Assembly (NCBI RefSeq): GCF_009665255.1
Contig: NZ_CP035686.1
Coordinates: forward strand, 1,240,001 to 1,304,000
Reading direction: 5' to 3'
DNA: 64,000 bases
Source of the DNA: Vibrio metoecus
Lineage (GTDB): Bacteria; Pseudomonadota; Gammaproteobacteria; Enterobacterales; Vibrionaceae
Shown: positions 1 through 8,658 of the stretch, piece by piece
Numbering within the stretch: position 1 is the stretch's first letter
Layout: each line of letters starts with the position of its first letter
The notes under the pieces: generated by a model
Told to the model about the DNA's origin: nothing
The model's database searches: none
The model's input: only the letters and a program-made list of their open reading frames with translations
Program-made: the position numbers and the translations under genes

Positions 1-119
1 GTCACTCACATTTCGCCACGCCGGAAGCGCTCAATCGGATTGCGATGTGCGAAGACTGTCGGGTAGTCGACATGTTTGAAGCCATGGCACATGACCCTGA
101 GCAGCAGCTCAAGTATTAA
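1..119 (+). CDS. C-terminal fragment, probable ferredoxin-like protein
   Basis: Only the last 38 codons are present, read in the frame that ends with TAA at 117-119. The visible tail contains CEDCRVVDMFEAMAHDPE. A 4Fe-4S ferredoxin-type protein commonly sits upstream of the TorD-like chaperone in Vibrio and Shewanella formate dehydrogenase loci, and the CxxC pair in the tail is compatible with that. The stop lies 10 bases before the chaperone start, so the two are probably co-transcribed. The family assignment rests mainly on context because the N-terminal cluster-binding region is outside the window. Confidence 0.45.
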   Translation, partial: HSHFATPEALNRIAMCEDCRVVDMFEAMAHDPEQQLKY

Positions 120-129
120 GGAGAAAGCC

Positions 130-801
130 ATGCAAGAGCAATCTATGCGTTCACAGTCAACACATTCACAGTCAATGCGTTCAGACATCTACCTGCTGCT
201 CGCCACACTGCTGCGTGATGTGCCCTCAGCAGAGCTGTGCACCTTTCTAGCCGAATTGGACTTTGAGGCCAATGGCACCGAAATGGCGAAAGCGTGGCAG
301 GCGATATCCGCCGCCGCACACAACGCTCAAGCGGACTCTTTGGCTGACGAGTATCAAGAGCTGTTTATTGGTATCGGTCGTGGTGAAGTGGTGCCTTTTG
401 CCTCATGGCATCTAACTGGTTCATTGATGGAAAAGCCGCTGGCTGAGATTCGTGATGATTTGAGCCGCTTAGGGCTAGAGCGTGATGAGCAAGTGCACGA
501 GCCAGAAGATCACATTTCGGCGCTGTGCGAAACCATGGCTTATTTATGTGAGCAAGGTGATGACGAAAATGCGGATGCGCAGACGCAACAGGCGTTCTTC
601 AATCGTCACATCGCCCCGTGGTTTGGCAAACTGGTGAGCCAAATCCGTCAGGCTCCACATGCACAATTTTATTTAGCCGTCGCGCAGCTTCTGGACGCTT
701 TTTTGAGTTTAGAACAAGTGGCGATGACACAAGCACCAAGCAGTCGCAAGAATCGTTATCGGATCGAGGTGAAGAACTTGACCGATAAAGCTGAGCAATG
801 A
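130..801 (+). CDS. TorD-family molybdoenzyme chaperone
   Basis: A 223-residue cytoplasmic protein. The start at 130 is chosen because a good ribosome binding site (AAGGAG) lies just upstream; an in-frame ATG at 76 would overlap the preceding gene and has no such site. The core from about residue 19 (DIYLLLATLLRD) to 180 is all-helical and carries EYQELFIGIGRGEVVPFAS and a later HEPEDHISALCETM, the E-P-x-D-H signature of TorD/DmsD chaperones. Such proteins bind the Tat signal of a molybdoenzyme and help cofactor loading. Given the neighbours, the client is probably the formate dehydrogenase catalytic subunit. The N-terminus has a small imperfect repeat (QSMRSQSTHSQSMRS) that looks like low-complexity sequence. 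Confidence 0.85.
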   Translation: MQEQSMRSQSTHSQSMRSDIYLLLATLLRDVPSAELCTFLAELDFEANGTEMAKAWQAISAAAHNAQADSLADEYQELFIGIGRGEVVPFASWHLTGSLMEKPLAEIRDDLSRLGLERDEQVHEPEDHISALCETMAYLCEQGDDENADAQTQQAFFNRHIAPWFGKLVSQIRQAPHAQFYLAVAQLLDAFLSLEQVAMTQAPSSRKNRYRIEVKNLTDKAEQ

Positions 802-878
802 ACAAACCGGAATTAGAAAACAGACGTCTTAAGACGCACAGCTAAGTTGCTAAAACTTAAGCAATAAGGAAGCAATCG

Positions 879-1076
879 ATGAAAAAAGAGAACCAAGTAA
901 ACCAAAGCAGACGCGATCTGCTTAAAGGGTTAGGCACAGCGGCTGTCGCTGGCGCTGTCGTCGCGGGGGTCAGTACTCAAACGGTCGCCAGTGAAGCAAG
1001 CACCGAGAGCAAAGAGCCGCTGAAAAAAGGCTATCACGAAACTCAACACATTCGTGATTACTACAACACGCTATAG
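879..1076 (+). CDS. Small Tat-signal protein of formate dehydrogenase locus
   Basis: A 65-residue protein preceded by AAGGAAG. It has a twin-arginine motif (SRRDLLKGLGTAAVAG, residues 10-25) followed by a hydrophobic stretch and only about 30 further residues, ending in HETQHIRDYYNTL. This matches the short family known as the formate dehydrogenase region Tat target, found directly upstream of the catalytic subunit. It is probably exported folded, perhaps with the dehydrogenase; its exact role is unknown. It ends 11 bases before the catalytic subunit start, so the two are one operon. Confidence 0.8.
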   Translation: MKKENQVNQSRRDLLKGLGTAAVAGAVVAGVSTQTVASEASTESKEPLKKGYHETQHIRDYYNTL

Positions 1077-1087
1077 GAGCCAACCCG

Positions 1088-3943
1088 ATGAGACTCATCA
1101 AACGTTCAGACAGCGTGACCAAAGAGCAAAATCAGCTCGGTATTAGTCGTCGTGCCTTTATGAAAAGCACGTCACTGGCAGCGGGCGGAGCGGCGGTAGG
1201 TGCCTCTTTGTTTACGCCGGGCATGATCCGTAAAGCTCAGGCCAGCGACGTGGATCGCAGTGCAAAAACGGAAGTGAAGCGTACCATCTGTTCGCACTGC
1301 TCAGTCGGTTGCGGTATCTACGCTGAAGTACAAAACGGGGTATGGACTGGCCAAGAGCCGGCTTTTGATCACCCATTCAACGCAGGCGGTCACTGTGCGA
1401 AAGGCGCCGCATTGCGTGAACACGGCCACGGTGAACGTCGCCTGAAATACCCAATGAAGCTCGAAGGCGGCAAGTGGAAGAAGATCTCTTGGGAACAAGC
1501 CATCAATGAAATTGGTGACAAAGCGCTGAAGATCCGTGAAGAGTCAGGCCCAGATTCGGTTTATTTCCTCGGCAGTGCTAAGCACAGTAACGAGCAAGCT
1601 TATCTGTTCCGTAAAATGGCTTCCCTGTGGGGCACCAACAACGTTGACCACCAAGCGCGTATTTGCCACTCCACCACGGTTGCGGGTGTAGCAAACACTT
1701 GGGGTTATGGTGCCATGACCAACTCATTCAATGACATGCACAACTGTAAGTCGATGCTGTTCATTGGATCTAACCCCGCCGAAGCTCACCCAGTCGCGAT
1801 GCAGCACATTTTGATCGCGAAAGAGAAAAACAGCTGCAAAATCGTGGTTGCCGATCCTCGTCGTACCCGTACTGCAGCAAAAGCGGATTACTTTGTTTCC
1901 CTGCGTCCGGGTAGTGACGTAGCCTTTATTTGGGGCGTGCTGTGGCACGTGTTCAAAAATAACTGGGAAGACAAAGAGTACATCCGTCAACGTGTCTTCG
2001 GTATGGATGAAATCCGTGCTGAAGTGGCCAAATGGACGCCAGCAGAAGTTGAGCGTGTCACTGGCGTAAGCGAAGAAGAAGTCTACAACACCGCGAAAAT
2101 TCTTGCGGAAAACCGTCCGGGTTGTGTGGTTTGGTGTATGGGTGGTACTCAACACACCACAGGTAACAACAATACTCGTGCGTACTGCATCCTTGAGTTA
2201 GCACTGGGCAACATCGGTAAATCGGGCGGCGGTGCCAACATTTTCCGTGGTCACGATAACGTGCAAGGCGCAACCGACTTAGGTGTGCTATCCGATACGT
2301 TGCCGGGTTACTACGGTTTGACCGAAGGTTCATGGAAACACTGGGCAAGCGTTTGGGGCGTGGATTTCGAGTGGATCAAAAACCGCTTTGACCAAGGCAC
2401 TTATAACGGCGCATTGCCAATGGAAACTCCGGGGATCCCTGTATCTCGTTGGATCGATGGTGTACTGGAAAACAAAGACAACCTGCAGCAACGTGAAAAC
2501 ATTCGCGCCATGTTCTATTGGGGTCATGCGGTGAACTCGCAAACCCGCGGCGTGGAAATGAAAAAAGCGATGCAAAAGCTGGATATGATGGTGATTGTTG
2601 ATCCATACCCAACGGTTGCTGCGGTAATGAACGATCGCACGGATGGAGTGTATCTACTTCCTGCGACCACTCAGTTTGAAACCTACGGCAGTGTGACGGC
2701 GTCTAACCGTTCTATTCAGTGGCGTGATCAGGTGATTGAGCCGCTGTTTGAATCCAAACCTGACCACGAAATCATGTATTTGCTCAGTCAAAAACTGGGG
2801 ATCGTCGACCAACTGTGTAAAAACATTCGTGTTGAGAACAACAAACCACTGATTGAAGACATTACGCGCGAATTTAACCGTGGAATGTGGACGATTGGTT
2901 ACACAGGACAAAGCCCAGAGCGCTTGAAAACGCACCAACAAAACTGGCACACCTTCCACAAAACCACGTTGGCGGCTGAAGGTGGCCCTGCGAATGGGGA
3001 CACTTACGGTATGCCTTGGCCATGTTGGGGAACGCCAGAGATGAAACACCCCGGCACGCACATTCTTTACGATACCTCGAAAACTGTAGCCGAAGGTGGC
3101 GGTAACTTCCGTACCCGTTTTGGTGTGGAGTTTGAAGGTAAGAGCCTGCTGGCTGAAGACAGCTACTCGAAAGGCTGTGAGCTGCAAGACGGCTATCCAG
3201 AATTTAGCGATAAGCTGCTGAAACAACTCGGATGGTGGGATGATTTAACCGCTGAAGAGAAAGCGGCTGCAGAAGGTAAAAACTGGAAAACGGATCTTTC
3301 TGGCGGTATTCAGCGTGTCGCGATCAAACACGGCTGCATTCCATTTGGTAACGCGAAAGCGCGTGCGATTGTGTGGACATTCCCAGATCGCGTACCGCTG
3401 CACCGTGAACCGCTGTATACACCACGCCGTGATCTGCTGGCTGATTACCCCACGTGGGACGATCAAGCGTTCATCTTCCGTGTTCCAACGCTGTATAAGT
3501 CGATTCAAGCGCAGGATAAATCAGTGGAATACCCGATCATCCTAACCTCGGGTCGCTTGGTCGAGTATGAAGGTGGTGGTGAAGAAACCCGTTCTAACCC
3601 TTGGCTGGCTGAACTGCAACAAGAGATGTTTGTTGAAGTGAACCCGAAAGATGCCAACGATTTAGGCTTTATGGATGGCGATATGGTTTGGGTTGAAGGT
3701 GCAGAGAAAGGTCGCATCAAAGTCAAAGCTATGGTGACACGTCGGGTGAAACCGGGCATGGCGTTCTTACCATTCCACTTTGGTGGCAAGTTCCAAGGGG
3801 AAGATCTGCGTCCAAAATACCCAGAAGGGACACAGCCTTACGTGGTTGGGGAAGCGGCAAACACCGCCACTACCTATGGCTACGATCCTGTCACCTTGAT
3901 GCAGGAAACCAAAGTCACCCTCTGTAACATTCGTAAAGCGTAA
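1088..3943 (+). CDS. fdhA: Formate dehydrogenase catalytic (molybdopterin) subunit, cysteine type
   Basis: A 951-residue periplasmic molybdopterin oxidoreductase that oxidises formate to CO2 and passes electrons to the Fe-S subunit. A Tat signal (SRRAFMKSTSLAAGG) spans residues 20-34. One [4Fe-4S] cluster site follows (Cys68, 71, 75 and 103). The active site reads HQARICHSTTVAG, with Cys193-His194 where E. coli FDH-N has selenocysteine, so no UGA recoding is needed. The C-terminal molybdopterin dinucleotide-binding domain covers roughly the last 130 residues (LTSGRLVEYEGGGEETRSNP onward). RBS TAGGAG. It is followed 11 bases later by the Fe-S subunit. Confidence 0.95.
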   Translation: MRLIKRSDSVTKEQNQLGISRRAFMKSTSLAAGGAAVGASLFTPGMIRKAQASDVDRSAKTEVKRTICSHCSVGCGIYAEVQNGVWTGQEPAFDHPFNAGGHCAKGAALREHGHGERRLKYPMKLEGGKWKKISWEQAINEIGDKALKIREESGPDSVYFLGSAKHSNEQAYLFRKMASLWGTNNVDHQARICHSTTVAGVANTWGYGAMTNSFNDMHNCKSMLFIGSNPAEAHPVAMQHILIAKEKNSCKIVVADPRRTRTAAKADYFVSLRPGSDVAFIWGVLWHVFKNNWEDKEYIRQRVFGMDEIRAEVAKWTPAEVERVTGVSEEEVYNTAKILAENRPGCVVWCMGGTQHTTGNNNTRAYCILELALGNIGKSGGGANIFRGHDNVQGATDLGVLSDTLPGYYGLTEGSWKHWASVWGVDFEWIKNRFDQGTYNGALPMETPGIPVSRWIDGVLENKDNLQQRENIRAMFYWGHAVNSQTRGVEMKKAMQKLDMMVIVDPYPTVAAVMNDRTDGVYLLPATTQFETYGSVTASNRSIQWRDQVIEPLFESKPDHEIMYLLSQKLGIVDQLCKNIRVENNKPLIEDITREFNRGMWTIGYTGQSPERLKTHQQNWHTFHKTTLAAEGGPANGDTYGMPWPCWGTPEMKHPGTHILYDTSKTVAEGGGNFRTRFGVEFEGKSLLAEDSYSKGCELQDGYPEFSDKLLKQLGWWDDLTAEEKAAAEGKNWKTDLSGGIQRVAIKHGCIPFGNAKARAIVWTFPDRVPLHREPLYTPRRDLLADYPTWDDQAFIFRVPTLYKSIQAQDKSVEYPIILTSGRLVEYEGGGEETRSNPWLAELQQEMFVEVNPKDANDLGFMDGDMVWVEGAEKGRIKVKAMVTRRVKPGMAFLPFHFGGKFQGEDLRPKYPEGTQPYVVGEAANTATTYGYDPVTLMQETKVTLCNIRKA

Positions 3944-3954
3944 GGAGCTTACCC

Positions 3955-4563
3955 ATGGCAAGAATGAAATTCCTGTGTGACACCAAACGCTGTATCGAAT
4001 GTAACGGCTGTGTCACTGCCTGTAAAAATGAAAACGATGATGCGCTGGAATGGGGCATCCAGCGTCGCCGCGTAGTTACGCTCAACGATGGTGAACCGGG
4101 TGAAAACTCGATTTCCGTGGCTTGCATGCACTGTACCGATGCGCCTTGTATGGCGGTGTGTCCGGCAGACTGCTTTGTGCATACCGAAGATGGCATTGTA
4201 CTGCACAACAAAGATCTCTGTATCGGTTGTGGTTACTGCTTGTTTGCTTGTCCATTTGGTGCGCCGCAGTTTCCGAAACAAGCGGCGTTTGGTGAGCGCG
4301 GTAAGATGGACAAATGCACTTTCTGCGCAGGTGGCCCTGAAACAGAGCCGGGGTCGGAAGAGGAGCGGCGTAAATACGGTGCCAACCGTATTGCGGAAGG
4401 TAAACTGCCCATGTGTGCTTCTCTCTGTTCTACCAAAGCTCTGCTAGCGGGGGATGCGGAGAAAATCTCCGATATTTTCCGTCAACGCGTGGTTGAACGT
4501 GGGGCGAAAGGTGCCGGTTGGACTAACGGTGAAGATCTTTCGTATGACGCAACTCGGAGTTAA
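3955..4563 (+). CDS. fdhB: Formate dehydrogenase iron-sulfur subunit
   Basis: A 202-residue ferredoxin-type protein that carries electrons from the catalytic subunit to the cytochrome b subunit. Four groups of cysteines are visible: CIECNGCVTAC near residue 13, CMHCTDAPCMAVC near 55, CIGCGYCLFAC near 81, and a CTFC...CASLC set further on, consistent with four [4Fe-4S] clusters. It has no signal peptide of its own, as expected for a partner exported on the Tat signal of the catalytic subunit. RBS AAGGAG. Its stop codon directly abuts the GTG start of the next gene. Confidence 0.94.
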   Translation: MARMKFLCDTKRCIECNGCVTACKNENDDALEWGIQRRRVVTLNDGEPGENSISVACMHCTDAPCMAVCPADCFVHTEDGIVLHNKDLCIGCGYCLFACPFGAPQFPKQAAFGERGKMDKCTFCAGGPETEPGSEEERRKYGANRIAEGKLPMCASLCSTKALLAGDAEKISDIFRQRVVERGAKGAGWTNGEDLSYDATRS

Positions 4564-5637
4564 GTGGCTATGAGACAACAACTTTCTCGCGCCACTCGTT
4601 TTGTGCTGCCTTTATTGGCAGCACTGCTGTGCTGGTTGGCTCAACCCGTGATGGCAGAAGAGAACGCAAAACCGGATGTGGTGCAAAAAGAGATGACCCA
4701 ACTGGCAGGCGCAGACTTTTGGCGTCAGGTACGACAAGGCGAAGCGGGTTACACCACGTCTCAGTCGCCTGAACATGGCGTGTTGATCAGTAAACCGGGT
4801 GAAACGTGGTTTATCCTCAAAGAGAAATGGATGTCTCCGGCCGGTGCGGTGGCGATTTTCGGCAGCATAGCGATGGTGGTGCTGGCGTATATCGCGGTTG
4901 GCCCGTTGATGCTGAGTAAGCCGCGCACCGGACGTAAGCTGAATCGTTGGTCACGCTCAGATAGGGCGCTGCACTGGAGTATGGCGTTTACTTTCCTGAC
5001 CTTGGCGTTCAGTGGGCTGATGCTGGTGTATGGTAAACACTTCTTAAAACCGTATATCCCGAGTGAGCTGTGGGGCTGGATCATTTATGCCGCGAAGCAG
5101 TATCACAACTACATGGGGCCACTGTTTTTCATTTTGCTGATGTTTGTACTGCTCAAGTGGTGGCGTAAATCCATCTTCAATAAAGTGGATGTGCAGTGGT
5201 TTATGAAGCTCGGTGGCATGGTCGGTAAACACAAAGGTACACACCCTTCAGCAGGCTTTTCCAATGCTGGGGAAAAAGCCATTTACTGGTTATTGATTGT
5301 GTTTGGAACCTTTGCAGCCATCAGTGGTTTGGTGCTGGATTTCCCAATTTTCGACCAGACGCGTCGCCACATGGAGCTGTCGAACCTGATCCATATGTTC
5401 TCAGCATTGATCTTAATCTGTGGCTTTATCTTCCATATCTACATTGGCTTGTTTGGTATGGAGGGCGCATTAGAAGGCATGGTGACCGGCAAAGTGGATG
5501 AAACGTGGGCGAAAGAGCATCACGATCTTTGGTATGAAGAAGTGAAGCGCCGCGGTGAAATTGAAGAAGTAAGTGCGGAATCCCAAACGGCTTCATTCAA
5601 TCAAACGAAAGGAGAGGTGAGCCATGAATCAAGATAG
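4564..5637 (+). CDS. fdhC: Formate dehydrogenase cytochrome b556 subunit
   Basis: A 357-residue membrane protein. Residues 1-31 form a signal peptide or first membrane segment ending PVMA-EE, followed by a periplasmic stretch of about 60 residues, one further membrane helix (AVAIFGSIAMVVLAYIAVG), then a four-helix cytochrome b domain. Conserved histidines for two b hemes are seen in RALHWSMAFTFL, AKQYHNYMGPLFF and LIHMFSALILICGFIFHIYIG. It anchors the enzyme and reduces quinone. The start may be GTG 4564 or ATG 4570; both directly follow the upstream stop. It overlaps the next gene by 14 bases. Confidence 0.92.
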   Translation: MAMRQQLSRATRFVLPLLAALLCWLAQPVMAEENAKPDVVQKEMTQLAGADFWRQVRQGEAGYTTSQSPEHGVLISKPGETWFILKEKWMSPAGAVAIFGSIAMVVLAYIAVGPLMLSKPRTGRKLNRWSRSDRALHWSMAFTFLTLAFSGLMLVYGKHFLKPYIPSELWGWIIYAAKQYHNYMGPLFFILLMFVLLKWWRKSIFNKVDVQWFMKLGGMVGKHKGTHPSAGFSNAGEKAIYWLLIVFGTFAAISGLVLDFPIFDQTRRHMELSNLIHMFSALILICGFIFHIYIGLFGMEGALEGMVTGKVDETWAKEHHDLWYEEVKRRGEIEEVSAESQTASFNQTKGEVSHESR

Positions 5638-6046
5638 CGCGCACAAGTCCGTGTGGTTTGTCTACATTGCAAGCTTGCTGACGCCATTTACCTGCTTGCT
5701 CTCTGGCGTCATTGGTATCATCTATGCCGGTTATCGACTGGATAAGAACCAAGATGGTGAGATAGCGAATTCTCACTACTATGGGCTCATTCGCAGTTTC
5801 TTCCTCTATCTCACATTCTTTGTGGTATTGATTGTGACGGTAGCGACCACGAACGGCATCATCATGGGCGTGAATCGCTACTGGATGCCGGAGTCTTGGC
5901 TTGCCAAACTTGGGCATGGTATTCCTTATGTGGGGGCACTCATTGCCGTTGGAGCCATCTCTATTTGGATCTGGCGGATGATCCAAGGCATGCAGCAGTA
6001 TCAAAATAACTTACCGCATTCTCCCTCCAAAGGACCGAATCTGTAA
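5624..6046 (+). CDS. Small membrane protein, DUF4870-like
   Basis: A 140-residue protein with three or four hydrophobic segments (residues about 9-33, 52-75, 96-118). The N-terminal part (VYIASLLTPFTCLLSGVIGIIYAGYR) resembles DUF4870-type small membrane proteins. It begins within the end of fdhC behind a strong GGAGAGG ribosome binding site, so it is translationally coupled to the formate dehydrogenase genes, and a terminator follows directly. Its function is unknown; an assembly or accessory role is inference from position only. Confidence 0.75.
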   Translation: MNQDSAHKSVWFVYIASLLTPFTCLLSGVIGIIYAGYRLDKNQDGEIANSHYYGLIRSFFLYLTFFVVLIVTVATTNGIIMGVNRYWMPESWLAKLGHGIPYVGALIAVGAISIWIWRMIQGMQQYQNNLPHSPSKGPNL

Positions 6047-6050
6047 TTCC

Positions 6051-6080
6051 ATACCCGGCCAAACAGCCGGGTATTTTTTC
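6051..6080 (+). terminator. Rho-independent terminator of formate dehydrogenase operon
   Basis: A perfect 9-bp stem (ATACCCGGC at 6051-6059 with GCCGGGTAT at 6066-6074) with a 6-base loop, followed by a run of six T. It lies 5 bases after the last gene of the operon. Confidence 0.9.
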
Positions 6081-6123
6081 TCTTCAACATGCTAAGTTCT
6101 TGTGCGCGTTGTTTTGGTGCTAA

Positions 6124-6140
6124 AGCGCCAAATTGGTGCA
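6124..6140 (+). promoter_or_regulatory. Candidate NtrC binding site
   Basis: AGCGCCAAATTGGTGCA fits the NtrC dyad (TGCACC-N5-GGTGCA) with a perfect right half and two mismatches in the left half. It lies about 140 bases upstream of the predicted sigma-54 start, a normal enhancer distance. Inference from sequence only. Confidence 0.5.
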
Positions 6141-6255
6141 ATTCTACTGCGAAATGTAACACCTAGTCGCTGTCTGTTCGCAAGCATCACAATTAATACC
6201 ATTATTTATCAATAAATTAATGGAGTTATTTTCTATTTCATCATCAGCACAAAAA

Positions 6256-6272
6256 CTGGAACAGCTTTTGCT
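6256..6272 (+). promoter_or_regulatory. Candidate sigma-54 promoter of amt
   Basis: CTGGAACAGCTTTTGCT has GG at 6258-6259 and GC at 6270-6271 with exactly ten bases between. It differs from the TGGCAC-N5-TTGCW consensus at one main position (A for C in the -24 element). It lies about 95 bases before the amt start. Together with the upstream NtrC-like dyad it suggests nitrogen-limitation control. Confidence 0.6.
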
Positions 6273-6365
6273 CAGTCGAGCTTAAATCTTCTTTTCTCAC
6301 CAACTTGGTGAAAATAACAACAAAGCACAGGAAAAGTGCATAACAGACGATGGAGTATCATATCG

Positions 6366-7586
6366 ATGAGCGATAGCGTAAGTCAGGTTCAAGGTGCCGT
6401 TCAAACCCTGACCCAAAGTTCAGACACTTTATTTTTGCTGCTCGGCGCCATTATGGTGTTTTTGATGCATGCAGGCTTTGCTTTCCTTGAAGTCGGCACG
6501 GTTCGGAAGAAAAATCAGGTTAACGCGCTGGTGAAAATTTTGGCAGACTTCGGGGTTTCTACGATTGCCTATTTCTTTATTGGTTACTGGGTTGCGTATG
6601 GGCATCATTTTTTTGCTGATGCAGCGACACTGTCGCAAGGCAATGGTTATGATTTAGTGAAGTTCTTTTTCCTATTGACCTTTGCGGCGGCCATTCCTGC
6701 GATTGTGTCTGGCGGTATTGCTGAACGCGCACGATTTTATCCGATCCTTTTCGCGACATTTTTCACCGTTGGGCTGGTTTACCCTTTCTTTGAAGGGATC
6801 ATTTGGAATAGCAACTTTGGCGTACAAGACTGGTTTGCCGCCAATTTAGGCGCACCATTTCACGACTTTGCTGGTTCCGTCGTCGTTCACGCCGTCGGTG
6901 GTTGGATTGCGCTGGTAGCCGTAGCTTTCTTAGGCATGCGTCGTGGCCGCGTACGCGCTGGTAAGCACACTAACTTTGCACCCTCTAACATTCCCTTTTT
7001 GGCTCTTGGCGCTTGGATCCTAAGTGTAGGTTGGTTCGGCTTTAACGTAATGTCAGCGCAAACCTTAAATGGCATCAGTGGATTAGTGGCGATGAACTCT
7101 TTAATGGCAATGACGGGCGGTATTCTGGCCGCGTTAATTGTTGGAAAAAATGACCCAGGTTTTATCCATAACGGCCCATTAGCGGGCTTGGTCGCCGTGT
7201 GTGCTGGATCGGATTTAATGCATCCTTTAGGAGCATTGGTGACGGGGGTGATTGCAGGTGCCGTGTTTGTTTGGCTGTTCACTCAATTACAAAACAAAAC
7301 AAAAATTGATGATGTGCTCGGTGTATGGCCGCTGCATGGCGTGTGTGGGGCATGGGGTGGCATTGCCGCAGGTATTTTTGGCCAAACAACTTTCGCTGGT
7401 TTAGGAGGCGTAAGTTTCAGCACACAGATTGTTGGAACCTTAATGGGAATTGTGATTGCATTAAGTGGCGCACTGATGGTTTATGGCATCTTGCATAAAG
7501 TGATGGGGTTACGCTTATCACAAGAAGATGAGTTTAATGGCGCCGATTTAGCAATTCACAAAATCTCTGCAACCAGCGAAGAGTAA
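6366..7586 (+). CDS. amt: Ammonium transporter (Amt/MEP family)
   Basis: A 406-residue inner-membrane protein with about 11 hydrophobic helices. The start at 6366 (MSDSVSQVQGAVQ) is chosen over the in-frame ATG at 6336 because a GGAG lies upstream and because it begins just before the first helix. Family signatures include FLEVGTVRKKNQVNALVKI, GSVVVHAVGGWIALVA with the first pore histidine, and GVWPLHGVCGAWGGIAAGIFG with the second. It conducts ammonium/ammonia across the membrane. No PII gene (glnK) lies next to it, unlike the glnK-amtB pair of E. coli. The intergenic region suggests NtrC and sigma-54 control. Confidence 0.93.
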   Translation: MSDSVSQVQGAVQTLTQSSDTLFLLLGAIMVFLMHAGFAFLEVGTVRKKNQVNALVKILADFGVSTIAYFFIGYWVAYGHHFFADAATLSQGNGYDLVKFFFLLTFAAAIPAIVSGGIAERARFYPILFATFFTVGLVYPFFEGIIWNSNFGVQDWFAANLGAPFHDFAGSVVVHAVGGWIALVAVAFLGMRRGRVRAGKHTNFAPSNIPFLALGAWILSVGWFGFNVMSAQTLNGISGLVAMNSLMAMTGGILAALIVGKNDPGFIHNGPLAGLVAVCAGSDLMHPLGALVTGVIAGAVFVWLFTQLQNKTKIDDVLGVWPLHGVCGAWGGIAAGIFGQTTFAGLGGVSFSTQIVGTLMGIVIALSGALMVYGILHKVMGLRLSQEDEFNGADLAIHKISATSEE

Positions 7587-7765
7587 TACTGATTTTCATG
7601 GGCTTCTCTGTTTGAGAAGCCCTCAATTCGTCTTCTGACTCATTCTGCAATGCTCTCTTTTTTCTCATCAATAGCCTTGTTACTACTATGGTCTAATCCC
7701 CGTTTTCTAGGGTTGATAACGCTTCGGTGTTAAGCTTAAACAAAAGCCGAGAAAAGGAATGGGTT

Positions 7766-8542
7766 ATGAGCTTACCGTATCGACATATTGTGATACTGAC
7801 TGGAGCAGGGATCTCTGCGGAGTCTGGTATTCAAACTTTTCGCGCTCAGGATGGGCTGTGGGAAAATCATCGTATTGAAGATGTGGCGACACCCGAAGGG
7901 TTTCAGCGCGATCCGGATATGGTGTTGGAGTTTTATAACCAACGCCGCCGCAAATTGCTCTCTGATGCGATTCAGCCCAATTCGGCACATCTTGCCCTAG
8001 GTAAACTGGAAAGAGAATTGCAGGGTAGTGTCACTGTGATTACCCAGAACATTGATAACCTGCATGAACGTGGCGGCAGCCAGAACATTATTCACATGCA
8101 TGGTGAGTTGCTGAAAGCGCGCTGTCCTGAATCCAATCAAACGGTTGAGCAAAAAGACGATATTCGTAATGGCGATCTGTGCCACTGCTGCCAAATGCCC
8201 GCGCAAATGCGCCCACACATTGTTTGGTTTGGTGAAATGCCGCTACGCATGGGCGATATTTATGCCGCGCTTGAACAAGCGGATCTGTTTGTCTCTATTG
8301 GTACGTCAGGGGTTGTCTATCCTGCAGCCGGTTTTGTGCATGACGCACGTATGCATGGAGCACACACGATAGAAATTAATTTGGAACCCAGCGCCGTCGA
8401 AAGTGAGTTTGCAGAGAAACGCTATGGCAAAGCCAGTATTGAAGTTCCAAGGTTAGTAGAAGAAATTCTGGCAGTACAAAAACGTGCGGTACATAGTTCA
8501 GCAGCGAATAGCTCAGCAGGTAAACAATACAAACACGCTTAG
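7766..8542 (+). CDS. cobB: NAD-dependent protein deacylase, sirtuin (CobB)
   Basis: A 258-residue class III sirtuin that removes acetyl and succinyl groups from lysines using NAD. The start at 7766 follows GAAAAGGA; longer in-frame options from 7727 lack a good site. Motifs: GAGISAESGIQTFR (residues 13-26) for NAD, QNIDNLHERGG (94-104), and catalytic His112 in HMHGELLK. Tyr57 and Arg60 in FYNQRRR match the Y-x-x-R acyl-pocket pair linked to desuccinylase activity. A zinc-type cysteine region (ARCPES...LCHCCQMPAQMRPH) has one more cysteine than usual. The last 20 residues are Ser/Ala rich. Confidence 0.95.
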   Translation: MSLPYRHIVILTGAGISAESGIQTFRAQDGLWENHRIEDVATPEGFQRDPDMVLEFYNQRRRKLLSDAIQPNSAHLALGKLERELQGSVTVITQNIDNLHERGGSQNIIHMHGELLKARCPESNQTVEQKDDIRNGDLCHCCQMPAQMRPHIVWFGEMPLRMGDIYAALEQADLFVSIGTSGVVYPAAGFVHDARMHGAHTIEINLEPSAVESEFAEKRYGKASIEVPRLVEEILAVQKRAVHSSAANSSAGKQYKHA

Positions 8543-8569
8543 TTAATGCCGATAAGAATAAGCGGATAA

Positions 8570-8598
8570 AAAAACGCCCCGATAAACGGGGCGTTTTT
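8570..8598. terminator. Bidirectional terminator between cobB and yajQ
   Basis: AAAAACGCCCC at 8570-8580 pairs with GGGGCGTTTTT at 8588-8598 around a 7-base loop. A and T runs flank both arms, so it can end transcription of both converging genes. Confidence 0.88.
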
Positions 8599-8658
8599 GT
8601 GATACTGCATCCTCTAGTGCGGGGCATATCCACTCAAGGCATCTATCCAACGAAATGA

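Larger units (their letters stand above)
6047..6365 (+). promoter_or_regulatory. Intergenic region upstream of amt
   Basis: About 320 bases without a gene. It holds the formate dehydrogenase terminator, an NtrC-like enhancer (6124-6140), an AT-rich stretch (6190-6240), and a sigma-54-type promoter (6256-6272). I see no small gene in it, and in particular no glnK. Confidence 0.6.

Noticed and set aside
2654..3226. 190-residue open frame antisense to fdhA
   Set aside because: Shadow of the fdhA coding frame; no ribosome binding site or recognisable domain.
1088..3943. Selenocysteine (in-frame TGA) in formate dehydrogenase
   Set aside because: The active-site codon is TGC (Cys193); the frame is open throughout.
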